Positions 42,218 through 51,887 are shown, counted from the first letter of the stretch. The stretch is 64,000 nt of DNA from Flavobacteriales bacterium (GCA_002722245.1 PBLA01000027.1:124001-188000); one strand, 5' to 3'. The notes: generated by a model from the letters alone, not told the origin. Numbers and translations: made by a program.

Positions 42218-44050
42218 ATGTGCGGGATTAACGGAGTACTTTCAAGCTCAACATTCGATAAACATGATTTGGTTCTGAGAATGAATGCTAGGATTAATCA
42301 TCGTGGTCCTAATGCCTCAGGGGTTTTTCTTGAAGAAAATAGTGCCCTTGGTCATGTTCGGTTATCGATTATTGATCTCTCTGATGCAGCTAATCAACCA
42401 TTTGAAGATTCAGAGTATGCATTGGTATACAATGGCGAAATCTACAATTTTGAGGAGTTAAGAGAAAAATATAAAATGAGTTGTGTTACCAGCTCAGATA
42501 CAGAGGTGGTTTTTTGGGGGTTAAAAGTGTTGGGAGAAAAATTTCTTCAAGAATTAAATGGAATGTTTTCTTTGGCCTTTTATAATAAGAAAACCAAGGA
42601 ATTATTATTGGCTAGGGATAGGTTAGGTATAAAACCTCTTTATTATTTTCACAGGAAAGACTTAATGGCTTTTTCTTCTGAATTAAAGGCATTAAAATCA
42701 ATAAAAAATGAGTTGGGAGGTTTTACAATCAACCACGACTCCATCAACTCATTTTTACATTTAGGATATATTCCTAAACCTTTTACAATATTTAATGAAG
42801 TAAAGAAATTTCCACCTGGTCATTTTGCAAAGTATAAAAATGGAGAGCTTACCATGTCGCAATATTGGTCTGCTAACTCTTCCATTGAGAAAGAGTCACT
42901 TAAGGATGAGCGTGTGGCCAAAAAACAGCTTACCAATTTATTATACTCCTCTATAGAGTATCGGTTAAAAAGTGATGTGCCATTTGGAACCTTTTTGAGT
43001 GGAGGAATTGATAGCTCTATCGTTTCTTCTATTGCGCAACAAGTTTCTAATCAGAAAATAAAAACGTTTAGTATTGGATTTAATAATCCAAAATTTAATG
43101 AAGCCGCATTTGCTAAAGAAGTAGCCACCCATATAGGAAGCGAACACCATGAATTCATGGTTTCAGAGGATGATGCAAAAGAATTAGTCGGTGACATCAT
43201 TAAATATTATGATGAACCTTTTGGTGATAGCTCATCCATACCCACCATGCTTGTTTCCCGATTAGCTAAAAAAGAAGTCACGATGACCCTTTCTGGTGAT
43301 GGAGGAGACGAATTATTTCATGGATATGGATTTTATAATTGGGCGAATAGGCTCTCTAATCCCGGAGTGAAATTAGGAAGGCATCTTATAGGATCGGCAC
43401 TACGTTTGGGAGATAATCGAATGAAAAGAGCTGCACATTTATTTAACTATCCAAAAGGACAACTTAAATCGCATATTTTTTCTCAAGAACAATACTACTT
43501 TACGCAAGCAGAAATACATAATATTCTCAAGATAAAAACCTCTTATCCGAGTTTCATGGATTTAGAGACTAATCTTTCCAGAACATTATCTCCAAAAGAA
43601 TCACAAAGCTTATTTGATATTAATTATTATTTGCGTGATGACCTTTTAACCAAGGTAGATATCGCATCTATGCGATATTCACTGGAAACAAGAGTGCCTC
43701 TTCTTGATCACAGAATTGTGGAGTTTGCCTTGAATTTAGATGAGAACTTGAAAATTAAACAAGGAGAACAAAAATATCTTTTAAAACAAGTACTCTATGA
43801 TCATGTACCTGAAAAAATATTTGACCGCCCAAAAAGAGGGTTTAGCGTGCCACTTCAAAAATGGTTAGAAACGGATTTAAGTTATTTAGTAGATAATAAT
43901 CTTAATGAAGAAAACGTGAATAATATTGGAGTAGTTAAGTATGAAGAATTAAAGAACCTATTGATTAGGTTTAAACAGGGAGAAGGGTATTTATTTACAA
44001 GAATATGGGCAATGATTGTGTTGCATGAATGGTTAAAAGAAAACGTATGA
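42218..44050 (+). CDS. asnB: Asparagine synthase (glutamine-hydrolysing)-like protein, copy 2
   Basis: 610-residue AsnB-type enzyme. Cys2 follows the Met, so the ATG at 42218 must be the start; the in-frame TTG at 42209 would bury the nucleophile. Glutaminase motifs are HRGPNASG and YNGEIYNFEE; the synthetase part has LSGGIDSSIVSS (near residue 260) and LSGDGGDELFHGYG. It could be the true asparagine synthetase or a sugar-uronate amidotransferase beside the epimerase gene. Its stop overlaps the M1 peptidase start by 4 bases, a curious coupling of unrelated enzymes. Confidence 0.88.
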   Translation: MCGINGVLSSSTFDKHDLVLRMNARINHRGPNASGVFLEENSALGHVRLSIIDLSDAANQPFEDSEYALVYNGEIYNFEELREKYKMSCVTSSDTEVVFWGLKVLGEKFLQELNGMFSLAFYNKKTKELLLARDRLGIKPLYYFHRKDLMAFSSELKALKSIKNELGGFTINHDSINSFLHLGYIPKPFTIFNEVKKFPPGHFAKYKNGELTMSQYWSANSSIEKESLKDERVAKKQLTNLLYSSIEYRLKSDVPFGTFLSGGIDSSIVSSIAQQVSNQKIKTFSIGFNNPKFNEAAFAKEVATHIGSEHHEFMVSEDDAKELVGDIIKYYDEPFGDSSSIPTMLVSRLAKKEVTMTLSGDGGDELFHGYGFYNWANRLSNPGVKLGRHLIGSALRLGDNRMKRAAHLFNYPKGQLKSHIFSQEQYYFTQAEIHNILKIKTSYPSFMDLETNLSRTLSPKESQSLFDINYYLRDDLLTKVDIASMRYSLETRVPLLDHRIVEFALNLDENLKIKQGEQKYLLKQVLYDHVPEKIFDRPKRGFSVPLQKWLETDLSYLVDNNLNEENVNNIGVVKYEELKNLLIRFKQGEGYLFTRIWAMIVLHEWLKENV

Positions 44051-47000
44051 GTCGATTATTACTAGTGTCATCTATATTTCTTTGTTGTGCTTCTATTTTT
44101 GCTCAGAGTAATCATCGATATTGGAAAAATAAAAAGCCTTACAATGGTTATTGGCAACAAGACGTGGCCTATTCCATGAAGGTAAAAATTGATGAACGAA
44201 AATTAACAGTAGGTGGAAACTTAGAATTACTCTACACGAACAATTCACCCGACACACTAAAAGAGGTTTTTTTCCATTTATATCAAAATGCATTTCAAGA
44301 AGGGGCTTATTATGATCAACTTCAAAAAAGCCACGGGGTAAAACCCCGATATGGACTTTATGAGAAAGATGGGTTGGGAACTGAGGTAAAGAAAATAGAA
44401 TGCTCAAAGGGAGTGGATACATTAATATATGATAATACTATTTTAAATGTCAAGCTAAAGCAACCTATACCTCCTAAAGGAGTAGCCAAATTCAAGATTG
44501 CTTTTACAACATATTGGGGAAATGGTAGCTCCAGAAGAAGAATGAAAGCGTACTATGTAGAAGGAACCAATATTCATTTCAATGGAACTCATTGGTACCC
44601 CAGAATGGCGGTCTATGATCGAAAATTTGGTTGGAACACCAATCAACATTTGGACAAAGAGATTTATGGTGATTTTGGAACCTTTAGAGTAGAGCTGGAT
44701 TTTGCGAATGATTATATTGTGGAGGCAACGGGAGAGTTAATCAACGAAGAGGAAGTTTTACCTAAATCATTAAAGAATAAAATACATATTTCAAATTTTT
44801 ACCATCGAGGTAAAAATGGACTTGGCGACACATTGTCTGTGCCCATTAAAAGAGAAAAAAACAGTCGGAAAGTATGGAGGTATTATGCAGAAAACGTCCA
44901 TGATTTTGCATTTACTGCCGATCCAACCTATCGAATAGATGAAAGAGAATGGATGGGAATAAAAACAGTAGCGATTGTAGAAGAAAGACATTGCCCCAAA
45001 TGGACATCAGCTGCTCAATTTGCAATGGATGTTATTCAGTGTTACTCAAAAGATTTTGGAATGTATGAATATCCCAAAATGGTAGTTGCTGACGCACAAG
45101 ACGGTATGGAATATCCTATGCTAACCCTTGATGGTGGGGTAGAACCTTACTTCAAAGGGTTGTTTGCACACGAAATTGCCCACAATTGGTTTTATGGCAT
45201 GTTGGGCTCTAATGAAACCTACAGAGCGTTTATGGATGAAGGGTTTACACAATTTCTAACCATATGGAGTTTAGAAAAATTAGATGGGATAATTTATTCA
45301 CCTTATAATCGTCCAAGAAATAAATGGTACAAGGATAAGTATCGAGAAGCGCCAAAATCTAGAGATTTAAGGGCTTATCTTGGGTATTTAACAATGGCTA
45401 TCAAAGGTGAAGATCCTCCACTTAACACTCACTCCTCAGATTTTGATGGTGGATCATTAAGGCATGGAGGTGGTTACGGACAAGTATATTCAAAAACTGC
45501 AGTGATGCTTTATAATCTTCAGTATGTACTTGGAGATAGTTTATTTCTTAATGCGATGAAGAATTATGTTAATCGATGGAAGTTTGCGCACCCATATCCT
45601 GAAGATTTTAGATCAGCTATCATTTCCTATACAAACGTTGACTTAAATTGGTTTTTTGATCAATGGTTGGAAACGACCAAGTCCATTGATTATGCCATTA
45701 AAAAAGTTAGAAAAATAAAGGGCGATACTTTTGAAATTTCCTTTATCAGAAAGGGGGAAATGCAGATGCCTATTGATTTTTCTGTTCTGGGTTTTAATGA
45801 TACCGTTTATAACTATCACATTCCAAATACTTGGTTTGTAAAATCAACAAACGCTAAAGTATTACCCAAATGGTACGGGTGGGGTAAGCTAAATCCTGAA
45901 TACAAAGCGCAAGTAGTCGTTCCTTCAGGAATTTATGATGTTAAAATAGATACAACAGGAAGGTTAGCCGATATTAATCCCCTTAATAATACGTTAAAAT
46001 TCCCTCTATTGATTGAATATGATGCTCAACTACGAACGTATGCCGATAAAGAACATTATCGGGTTAAAATTAAACCTGATTTTTGGTGGAATAGTTATGA
46101 TGGAATTAAAGCAGGAGCCGATTTAAAGGCGAATTTTTTTAATTTAAAACATGTTATTGATGCGAAAATATGGTTAAATACCTCCATCATGCAAAGTAAG
46201 TATGGAGAGGAAGTGGCTATAGGCGGTTATGACGATTTATCCTATGATCTTAATTACAAAGATTTGTTGGCGAAATATGCTGAAAAATTATCCGTTAAAG
46301 GTAGACTAGCTTTAACAGGGGGGGTGCATAAATTTCAAATCGGTTTGTATAAAAAATCGCACAACGTAAAACATCAATTTGGAGGTTATGCGAAATCATT
46401 ATTTAGAAGAAATGAAAACCAACTAATGTATGCTTTGTATCCGGATGCATGGCAAGTGAACAAATTAAACAATACGTTGAATTTATATTATAAACATAAA
46501 TACAAAACGTGGAAAGGAAACGGTAGCCTACTAATTAAGTATAGAACAAGCGCTCTTTATAGCGATTTCAACTATGATGTTTTTTCTTTTGAAAATAAGT
46601 TTAATAAGTCCTTAAGAAAGTTTGTTTTAAAAACAAGAATATTCGGAGCGCTCGGTTACGGCGATTTATGGGCACCAGAATCCATGCTTTATTTAGCAGG
46701 AGCAAATCCTGAGCAGTTAAATGAGAACAAATTTACACAAGCTGAAGGGGTGTTTACGAAATCACACACACAATTTGGAGAAAATATGAATGTTTTTCAT
46801 GCAGGCGGAGGGCTTAACCTTAGAGGTTATGCAGGTTATTTAATACCTGAACAAGTTGATGGTACTATTTTTTCTGCTTATCAAGGAACATCAGGTGCTT
46901 CAATTAATTTGGAGCTTGAGTTTGATCGCTACCTTGGTTTAAACTCTGTAAATCTGTTTCGAAGATGGATTGCGTTTAAAACATATGCATTTGCAGATGC

Positions 47001-47223
47001 TGGAATCATCAATGTGGTTGATTCAGATCCATTTTATTTTTCTGCTCCCAGAGTTGACGCAGGTATGGGATATACAGTTACAATAAAGAAATTCTATCAA
47101 TTTGAAACAACCAAGCCTGTGACGTTCCGAATGGATTTCCCCGTTTTTTTAAATAGAACCCCTAATGTGAGTCCAGATAGTTTTACGTATAGATGGATAA
47201 TAGGAATAAATAGAGCGTTTTAA
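44047..47223 (+). CDS. M1-family metallopeptidase with C-terminal outer-membrane barrel
   Basis: 1058 residues, longer than usual for M1. A signal peptide (1-19, ending ASIFAQ) directs it out of the cytoplasm. The catalytic domain has DGMEYPMLTLDGG near residue 350 in place of GAMEN, and zinc site HEIAHNW near 375 with the second Glu in MDEGFTQF about 19 residues on. A beta-sandwich follows, closing with GIYDVKIDTTGRLADINPLN. The last roughly 400 residues alternate polar and aromatic strands, contain GGGLNLRGYAGY like the RGY loop of Omp85 barrels, and end in Phe. This suggests a periplasm- or surface-facing protease anchored in the outer membrane. ATG 44047 chosen by the 4-base overlap with asnB. 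Confidence 0.85.
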   Translation: MSRLLLVSSIFLCCASIFAQSNHRYWKNKKPYNGYWQQDVAYSMKVKIDERKLTVGGNLELLYTNNSPDTLKEVFFHLYQNAFQEGAYYDQLQKSHGVKPRYGLYEKDGLGTEVKKIECSKGVDTLIYDNTILNVKLKQPIPPKGVAKFKIAFTTYWGNGSSRRRMKAYYVEGTNIHFNGTHWYPRMAVYDRKFGWNTNQHLDKEIYGDFGTFRVELDFANDYIVEATGELINEEEVLPKSLKNKIHISNFYHRGKNGLGDTLSVPIKREKNSRKVWRYYAENVHDFAFTADPTYRIDEREWMGIKTVAIVEERHCPKWTSAAQFAMDVIQCYSKDFGMYEYPKMVVADAQDGMEYPMLTLDGGVEPYFKGLFAHEIAHNWFYGMLGSNETYRAFMDEGFTQFLTIWSLEKLDGIIYSPYNRPRNKWYKDKYREAPKSRDLRAYLGYLTMAIKGEDPPLNTHSSDFDGGSLRHGGGYGQVYSKTAVMLYNLQYVLGDSLFLNAMKNYVNRWKFAHPYPEDFRSAIISYTNVDLNWFFDQWLETTKSIDYAIKKVRKIKGDTFEISFIRKGEMQMPIDFSVLGFNDTVYNYHIPNTWFVKSTNAKVLPKWYGWGKLNPEYKAQVVVPSGIYDVKIDTTGRLADINPLNNTLKFPLLIEYDAQLRTYADKEHYRVKIKPDFWWNSYDGIKAGADLKANFFNLKHVIDAKIWLNTSIMQSKYGEEVAIGGYDDLSYDLNYKDLLAKYAEKLSVKGRLALTGGVHKFQIGLYKKSHNVKHQFGGYAKSLFRRNENQLMYALYPDAWQVNKLNNTLNLYYKHKYKTWKGNGSLLIKYRTSALYSDFNYDVFSFENKFNKSLRKFVLKTRIFGALGYGDLWAPESMLYLAGANPEQLNENKFTQAEGVFTKSHTQFGENMNVFHAGGGLNLRGYAGYLIPEQVDGTIFSAYQGTSGASINLELEFDRYLGLNSVNLFRRWIAFKTYAFADAGIINVVDSDPFYFSAPRVDAGMGYTVTIKKFYQFETTKPVTFRMDFPVFLNRTPNVSPDSFTYRWIIGINRAF

Positions 47224-48527
47224 ACCATTTTTGATTCAAGAATAGTGACAAGATTCTCCACTTGTCTTTCCCTCGAAAACGCCTGAATTCGATCCGTTGA
47301 AATATCATTTGATTCTGCTATCCCTTCTTTGTATTTCGTATATTCGGTTTCTAAAAATTTGACGAGATCTTCTTCATCAGACAAAACACAACCACAACCT
47401 GATGAATTTACGATGTCTTCAATTGCTCCATTATCAGATGGAGCAACAATAATTTTTGTCCCGCTCGCAATGTATTCATATATTTTACTTGCTATAATAC
47501 CTTTATACCCTTGCCAGGCGACATGAAGAAGCAAATGAGCTCTTTTTTCAAGAGTAAGAATATCTTCTCGAGGAATACGATCGGAACACTCAAAATAATC
47601 TTCATAACCCTCCATAATTTTTTTTATTCTGGATTCTTGCTCTCCAAAAAAAGCTAAGCCAGGAAAAAGTAACTTTGTTTTAATGTCCGTGTGTTGATCA
47701 ATTAACTTTTTAAAAGCACTACAGAAAAGTTCAATTTTTTGACCGTCATATAAAGTACCAATATAGGTAATTGTAAAATCCTCTAATTTTGAGTCATCTT
47801 TTACCACGTTAAAGTCCTCAAAAGCAATTCCATTAAAGAGAGGAGCACTTTTTACACCCGTTAATTTTTCAATTGACTTACCAATAGGACCCGAACTTGC
47901 CGTGACGGAATGTGCTGTTGATACCCATTTTTTTTCAAACTTACGGTCAAGTGAATGAATAATTCGTCTGAACAACGAACTAGTGTGATCATTTATCTCA
48001 CTTGTGGACCATGCATCGCGATAATCTGCAGTCCATGGGATGCCAAAAGTTTTATGAAGAAGGTAACCGAACTTAAATGTATTAAAAGGATTGCCGCTGA
48101 TGATTAAATGCGAGAAACGTTCTTTTTGAATGAGTTTTTTAGAAAAGGAATAAATGTTAGAATAAGGAATAGCAACATTTGAAAAATATTGGAAGAAGAG
48201 CTCTAGAAAAGTAAGAGCCTGTCTTATTTTTGAATATTTTGACTCACCATATTTCTGATAAATACGATCCCTAAGGTTACCCTTATAAGGCAAATAGTAT
48301 ACTTCGTAATGTTCGTTTTTCACATGCTCTATTCCATCAGAACTTGGCAGAGAAACATCTTTTAATGTCTTTAACTTTGTTTCCCATTTTCGAGTAACAA
48401 TTACAGGGTAATATCCAAACTTATGCAACCATTTTGCCCAGGAAAAAACGCGTTGCGAAGCAGTGAGGCTACAGGGAGGGAAAAAGTATGAAATAATTAA
48501 AATAGGTTTCAACGTACTGCTTTTCAT
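47220..48527 (-). CDS. Glycosyltransferase family 4 protein
   Basis: 435-residue GT-B protein. N-terminal PILIISYFFPPCSLTASQRV is typical for a Bacteroidota GT4 group; DYRDAWSTSEIND lies near residue 165. The second domain starts near residue 245 with FTITYIGTLYDGQKIELFC and has KIYEYIASGTKIIVAPSDNG in the donor-site region, a Tyr-Glu-Tyr variant of the usual Glu motif. Its start overlaps the stop of the M61 peptidase gene by 4 bases; the stop overlaps the convergent M1 peptidase gene by 4 bases. Confidence 0.83.
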   Translation of the reverse strand: MKSSTLKPILIISYFFPPCSLTASQRVFSWAKWLHKFGYYPVIVTRKWETKLKTLKDVSLPSSDGIEHVKNEHYEVYYLPYKGNLRDRIYQKYGESKYSKIRQALTFLELFFQYFSNVAIPYSNIYSFSKKLIQKERFSHLIISGNPFNTFKFGYLLHKTFGIPWTADYRDAWSTSEINDHTSSLFRRIIHSLDRKFEKKWVSTAHSVTASSGPIGKSIEKLTGVKSAPLFNGIAFEDFNVVKDDSKLEDFTITYIGTLYDGQKIELFCSAFKKLIDQHTDIKTKLLFPGLAFFGEQESRIKKIMEGYEDYFECSDRIPREDILTLEKRAHLLLHVAWQGYKGIIASKIYEYIASGTKIIVAPSDNGAIEDIVNSSGCGCVLSDEEDLVKFLETEYTKYKEGIAESNDISTDRIQAFSRERQVENLVTILESKMV

Positions 48528-50224
48528 GCTCCAAGCCAGTTTTTTAATAATTTATTTTGTTTAGAAGAAGGTAAAATTAATCTAACTTTTGGGAAGAATG
48601 ATTGAGATGAAGGGAATAGATTCATATTTTTCGTTCGTCCGTCTTTTTTTATTGTTACCTCTAATTTTCCACCAAAATATTCAGCCCAGTGTTTAGCACT
48701 ATCGCTTTTAATCGTTATGCCGTTAATTGCAATAATTTCATCGCCTATCGTAATGCCAGCTTTCTCGGCTGGTGAATCTGGAGCAATGAGGTAGGCTTTA
48801 GAAGATCCCAAAGAAGAGTAAAAACCATATTTTGCAGCGAGTTTATCTTGATTTTCCTCTTTTTTTAATCCGATACCAAAAGGCTGAAGAACTTCCTTCA
48901 GAACAGAGTAATATTGCTCCTTACCATAGAAATAATTTTTCCATAATAAATCAAGAGAACTCCCTAAAGCTTTTTCAATTGAAAGTTTAAAAAAATCCTC
49001 TGTAATTCCCTTGTTTAACTTTGCTCTTTTGTTAAAAAAAGTATTCATCACATCATCTAGTGATTTTTCACCTTGACTTTTTCCACGAATAGTAAGGTCC
49101 AATATGCAAGCCATTAGGCAACCCTCGGTGTAAATGGATCCTTTTCTATTTGGTATACCTCTTTCATAGCCATCTAACCACGTGTCGAAGGAGGAATCAG
49201 CAACAGACTTATTTAAAGTACCGTAATTATAAAAATGACGATCAAGAGTTTTGTTAATTTGTTTTATGAATTGATCTTTTGTGAAAACACCACTTCGTTT
49301 GAGCATTAAATCACCATAATATGTAGTAACCCCTTCTGTGAGATAACCCATTCTCGTATAGTTTTCTTTGGTGTAATCATAAGGAAGCATATCAGCTGGT
49401 CGGATTGATTTTACATTCCATGCATGAAATAATTCGTGAGACGAAACACCTAAAAATTCTTCATAGTTCTCGTCATCGAAAACAGAATAACCAGGCCCCA
49501 AACAAATAACAGTACTTTTTTGATGCTCAACACCGTGATAGGCTTTAAAAGGAAGTATTTGGTATAAAAAGTGATATTCGGTAAATGGAAATTCATTAAA
49601 AACATTTAATTGTTCTTGTGTAAAGCGCTTAAAATCTTTTAAGATTTTCTTCCATGGTGGCTTGCATTCTCCATGAAACCAAACGTTAAATTTCACTCCC
49701 TTAACCTTATATGATCCGTGCTGTAAACGTTCACTAATTATAATAGGAGAGTCTACAAGCTCATCGAATGATTCAGCAAAAAAGTAATTTTCCTTTTTTT
49801 TCAAACTCGTAGCAATATCATTCTTTTGTGTATTTTCTAAAATCACACGAACAGATTCGTGTTGTCGTCCTTCAACATATAGACAACAATTAATAGGATT
49901 GATGTAGATTTGGTGATCATCAACCCATGTTGATCCGGCATCTAATGTATTCGCATAGTAATTATAGGTAATTTTGAATTTTTTAATTTTGCCCGTTTTA
50001 ATTCTCCATTTATCTTTTGTGACTTTTTCAAAATCTAACCTTTTGTTGTTCAGGGTTCTTACTTCAAGTTTTTGAATATTCTTAGCGAAATTTGCCAGCT
50101 CATAACGACCAGGTCGCCAAGCTGGGAGTTGCAAAAATACCTCCTCATCCTTATTGTTTTCAACTGTGCACTCAATATCTAAAAACTTGCTCCCTCGATT
50201 AAAAGACTGAAAAGAATATACCAT
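48524..50224 (-). CDS. M61-family glycyl aminopeptidase with PDZ domain
   Basis: 566-residue metallopeptidase. The zinc motif is HELFHAWNVKSIRP (near residue 260) with the third ligand Glu in YLTEGVTTYYGDL about 40 residues on. An N-terminal beta-sandwich (QLPAWRPGRYELANFAKN) and a C-terminal PDZ domain (about 470-535, with APDSPAEKAGITIGDEIIAING) complete the M61 layout. No signal peptide is evident from the chosen start; the sequence begins directly with beta strands, so the protein may be cytoplasmic or the start may lie elsewhere. The GT4 gene that follows overlaps by 4 bases. Confidence 0.9.
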   Translation of the reverse strand: MVYSFQSFNRGSKFLDIECTVENNKDEEVFLQLPAWRPGRYELANFAKNIQKLEVRTLNNKRLDFEKVTKDKWRIKTGKIKKFKITYNYYANTLDAGSTWVDDHQIYINPINCCLYVEGRQHESVRVILENTQKNDIATSLKKKENYFFAESFDELVDSPIIISERLQHGSYKVKGVKFNVWFHGECKPPWKKILKDFKRFTQEQLNVFNEFPFTEYHFLYQILPFKAYHGVEHQKSTVICLGPGYSVFDDENYEEFLGVSSHELFHAWNVKSIRPADMLPYDYTKENYTRMGYLTEGVTTYYGDLMLKRSGVFTKDQFIKQINKTLDRHFYNYGTLNKSVADSSFDTWLDGYERGIPNRKGSIYTEGCLMACILDLTIRGKSQGEKSLDDVMNTFFNKRAKLNKGITEDFFKLSIEKALGSSLDLLWKNYFYGKEQYYSVLKEVLQPFGIGLKKEENQDKLAAKYGFYSSLGSSKAYLIAPDSPAEKAGITIGDEIIAINGITIKSDSAKHWAEYFGGKLEVTIKKDGRTKNMNLFPSSQSFFPKVRLILPSSKQNKLLKNWLGA

Positions 50225-50269
50225 CGCTTAAAATTTGAATAGTTTAAAACTAAGTAATTGTTTTTATTC

Positions 50270-50350
50270 GGACGCAGAGAAAATAAGAATACGCAGAGAT
50301 CCCAGGTCCTCTCTTTTTCCTTTGCGTCATCTCTGCGACCTCTACGTTGA
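50270..50350. repeat. REP/MITE-like CGCAGAG inverted-repeat element
   Basis: A local GC-rich island in AT-rich spacer. It has two direct copies of ACGCAGAGA (50272-50280 and 50291-50299) and, 28 bases further, ATCTCTGCG (50329-50337), the exact inverse of CGCAGAGAT at 50292-50300. It continues with CTTTGCGTC and CTCTACGTTG. From general knowledge, TTTGCG/TCTGCG-rich repeats of this kind recur between genes in many Bacteroidota genomes. The 78-codon frame that crosses it is not considered a gene. Confidence 0.6.
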
Positions 50351-50395
50351 ACGAATCGCGAACATGTTTAAATCAACATGTGTAAAAAATACCTT

Positions 50396-50412
50396 ATGTC
50401 CTTTTGGGACAT
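50396..50412 (+). other. Small hairpin in the lpdA upstream region
   Basis: ATGTCC and GGACAT form a perfect 6-bp stem around a TTTTG loop, 56 bases before the lpdA ATG. No T-run follows directly. Could be the end of an upstream transcript or part of the lpdA control region. Confidence 0.25.
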
Positions 50413-50428
50413 CCTCCTCTAAATATCA

Positions 50429-50436
50429 TATCTTCG
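50429..50436 (+). promoter_or_regulatory. Probable -7 box (TATCTTCG) for lpdA
   Basis: One mismatch to TAnnTTTG, otherwise in the favoured TATCTTnGCA context, 31 bases before the lpdA ATG. Confidence 0.3.
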
Positions 50437-50467
50437 CAGAAGATTTTGTCACTAAAAAATTAAGGAA

Positions 50468-51856
50468 ATGAATTACGATGTTATTGTCATAGGAAGTGGA
50501 CCTGGAGGATATGTAACTGCAATAAGAGCATCTCAATTGGGATTAAAAACAGCTGTAGTTGAACGATCTGAATTGGGTGGGATTTGCTTGAATTGGGGAT
50601 GTATACCAACAAAAGCGTTATTAAAAAGTGCCAATGTATTTGAATACATTCAGCATGCAGAAGACTATGGAATTACCGTTAATGATGCGAAGGCTGATTT
50701 TAATGCAATGGTGAAAAGAAGTAGAGGTGTAGCTGAAGGGATGAGTAAAGGCATTCAATTCCTTATGAAGAAAAATAAAATCGAGGTTATCGCTGGAACA
50801 GCCAAGCTAAAAGCAGGTAAAAAAATAGATGTTACTGATGCTGAAGGTAAGGTTGCTGAATATTCTGCCGAGAGCATTATAATCGCTACAGGAGCGCGTT
50901 CAAGAGAGTTGCCTAATTTGCCTCAAGATGGAGAAAAAATTATAGGATATCGAAAAGCAATGACCTTAGAAAAACAACCGAAATCGTTAGTGGTGGTTGG
51001 ATCAGGAGCTATAGGTGTTGAGTTTGCTTATTTCTACAATTCAATTGGTACAGATGTTACGATTGTAGAATTTTTGCCAAACATTGTTCCAAATGAAGAT
51101 GAGGATGTTTCAAAGACACTTGAAAAAAGTTTCAAGAAGCAAGGAATAAAGATCATGACAAAATCTTCCGTTGAGTCTGTAGATACTTCAGGAAAAGGAT
51201 GCAAGGTTAAAGTGAAGACAGAAAAAGGAGAAGAAACATTAGAGGCAGACGTGGTGTTGAGTGCAGTTGGTATTCAATCAAATATTGAGAATCTTGGGCT
51301 GGAGGATGTAGGTATTGTAGTTGATGCAGGAAAAATAATCGTGGACGACTACTACCAAACTAATATTCCTGGATATTATGCGATAGGAGATGTTATTCCA
51401 GGTCCTGCACTTGCGCATGTGGCCTCAGCAGAAGGAATCACTTGTGTAGAGAAGATAGCAGGAATGGATGTAGAAACAATAGATTACAATAACATTCCAG
51501 GGTGTACCTATTGCTCTCCAGAGGTTGCCTCTGTAGGGTATACAGAAGCGCAAGCCAAAGAAGAAGGATATGAAATCAAAGTAGGGAAGTTTCCATTTTC
51601 AGCATCAGGAAAAGCTTCTGCTGCAGGTACGAAGGATGGTTTTGTGAAAGTGATTTATGATGCCCAATATGGTGAATGGTTAGGAGCGCATTTTATAGGA
51701 GCAAATGTAACAGAAATGGTTTCTGAAGCAGTTGCTGCAAGGAAACTAGAAACAACTGGTCATGAAATATTAAAAGCCATACATCCGCATCCAACATTAA
51801 GTGAGGCTGTTATGGAAGCCACCGCTGCTGCTTATGATGAGGTGATTCATTTATAA
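50468..51856 (+). CDS. lpdA: Dihydrolipoyl dehydrogenase (E3)
   Basis: Flavoprotein that reoxidises the lipoyl group of 2-oxoacid dehydrogenases and the glycine cleavage system. 462 residues, normal. FAD-binding VIGSGPGGYVTAIRA at the N-terminus, redox pair C40 and C45 in GGICLNWGCIPTK, NAD site VVGSGAIGVEFAYFY (about 177-191), YAIGDVIPGPALAHVA for the flavin, and the C-terminal HPHPTLSE with the active-site His-Glu dyad. A single gene followed by a strong terminator; not next to E1/E2 genes. Confidence 0.96.
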   Translation: MNYDVIVIGSGPGGYVTAIRASQLGLKTAVVERSELGGICLNWGCIPTKALLKSANVFEYIQHAEDYGITVNDAKADFNAMVKRSRGVAEGMSKGIQFLMKKNKIEVIAGTAKLKAGKKIDVTDAEGKVAEYSAESIIIATGARSRELPNLPQDGEKIIGYRKAMTLEKQPKSLVVVGSGAIGVEFAYFYNSIGTDVTIVEFLPNIVPNEDEDVSKTLEKSFKKQGIKIMTKSSVESVDTSGKGCKVKVKTEKGEETLEADVVLSAVGIQSNIENLGLEDVGIVVDAGKIIVDDYYQTNIPGYYAIGDVIPGPALAHVASAEGITCVEKIAGMDVETIDYNNIPGCTYCSPEVASVGYTEAQAKEEGYEIKVGKFPFSASGKASAAGTKDGFVKVIYDAQYGEWLGAHFIGANVTEMVSEAVAARKLETTGHEILKAIHPHPTLSEAVMEATAAAYDEVIHL

Positions 51857-51887
51857 CGTATACTACCTTCGCTAATAAGGTGCAAAT

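Noticed and set aside
2611-48527. Transposase or integrase genes marking transfer of the polysaccharide locus
   Set aside because: None was recognised on either strand; transfer is plausible for such loci but not shown by mobile elements here.
50235-50471. 78-codon plus-strand frame before lpdA
   Set aside because: It runs through the CGCAGAG repeat element and the promoter region, shows no family features and overlaps the lpdA start; judged accidental.
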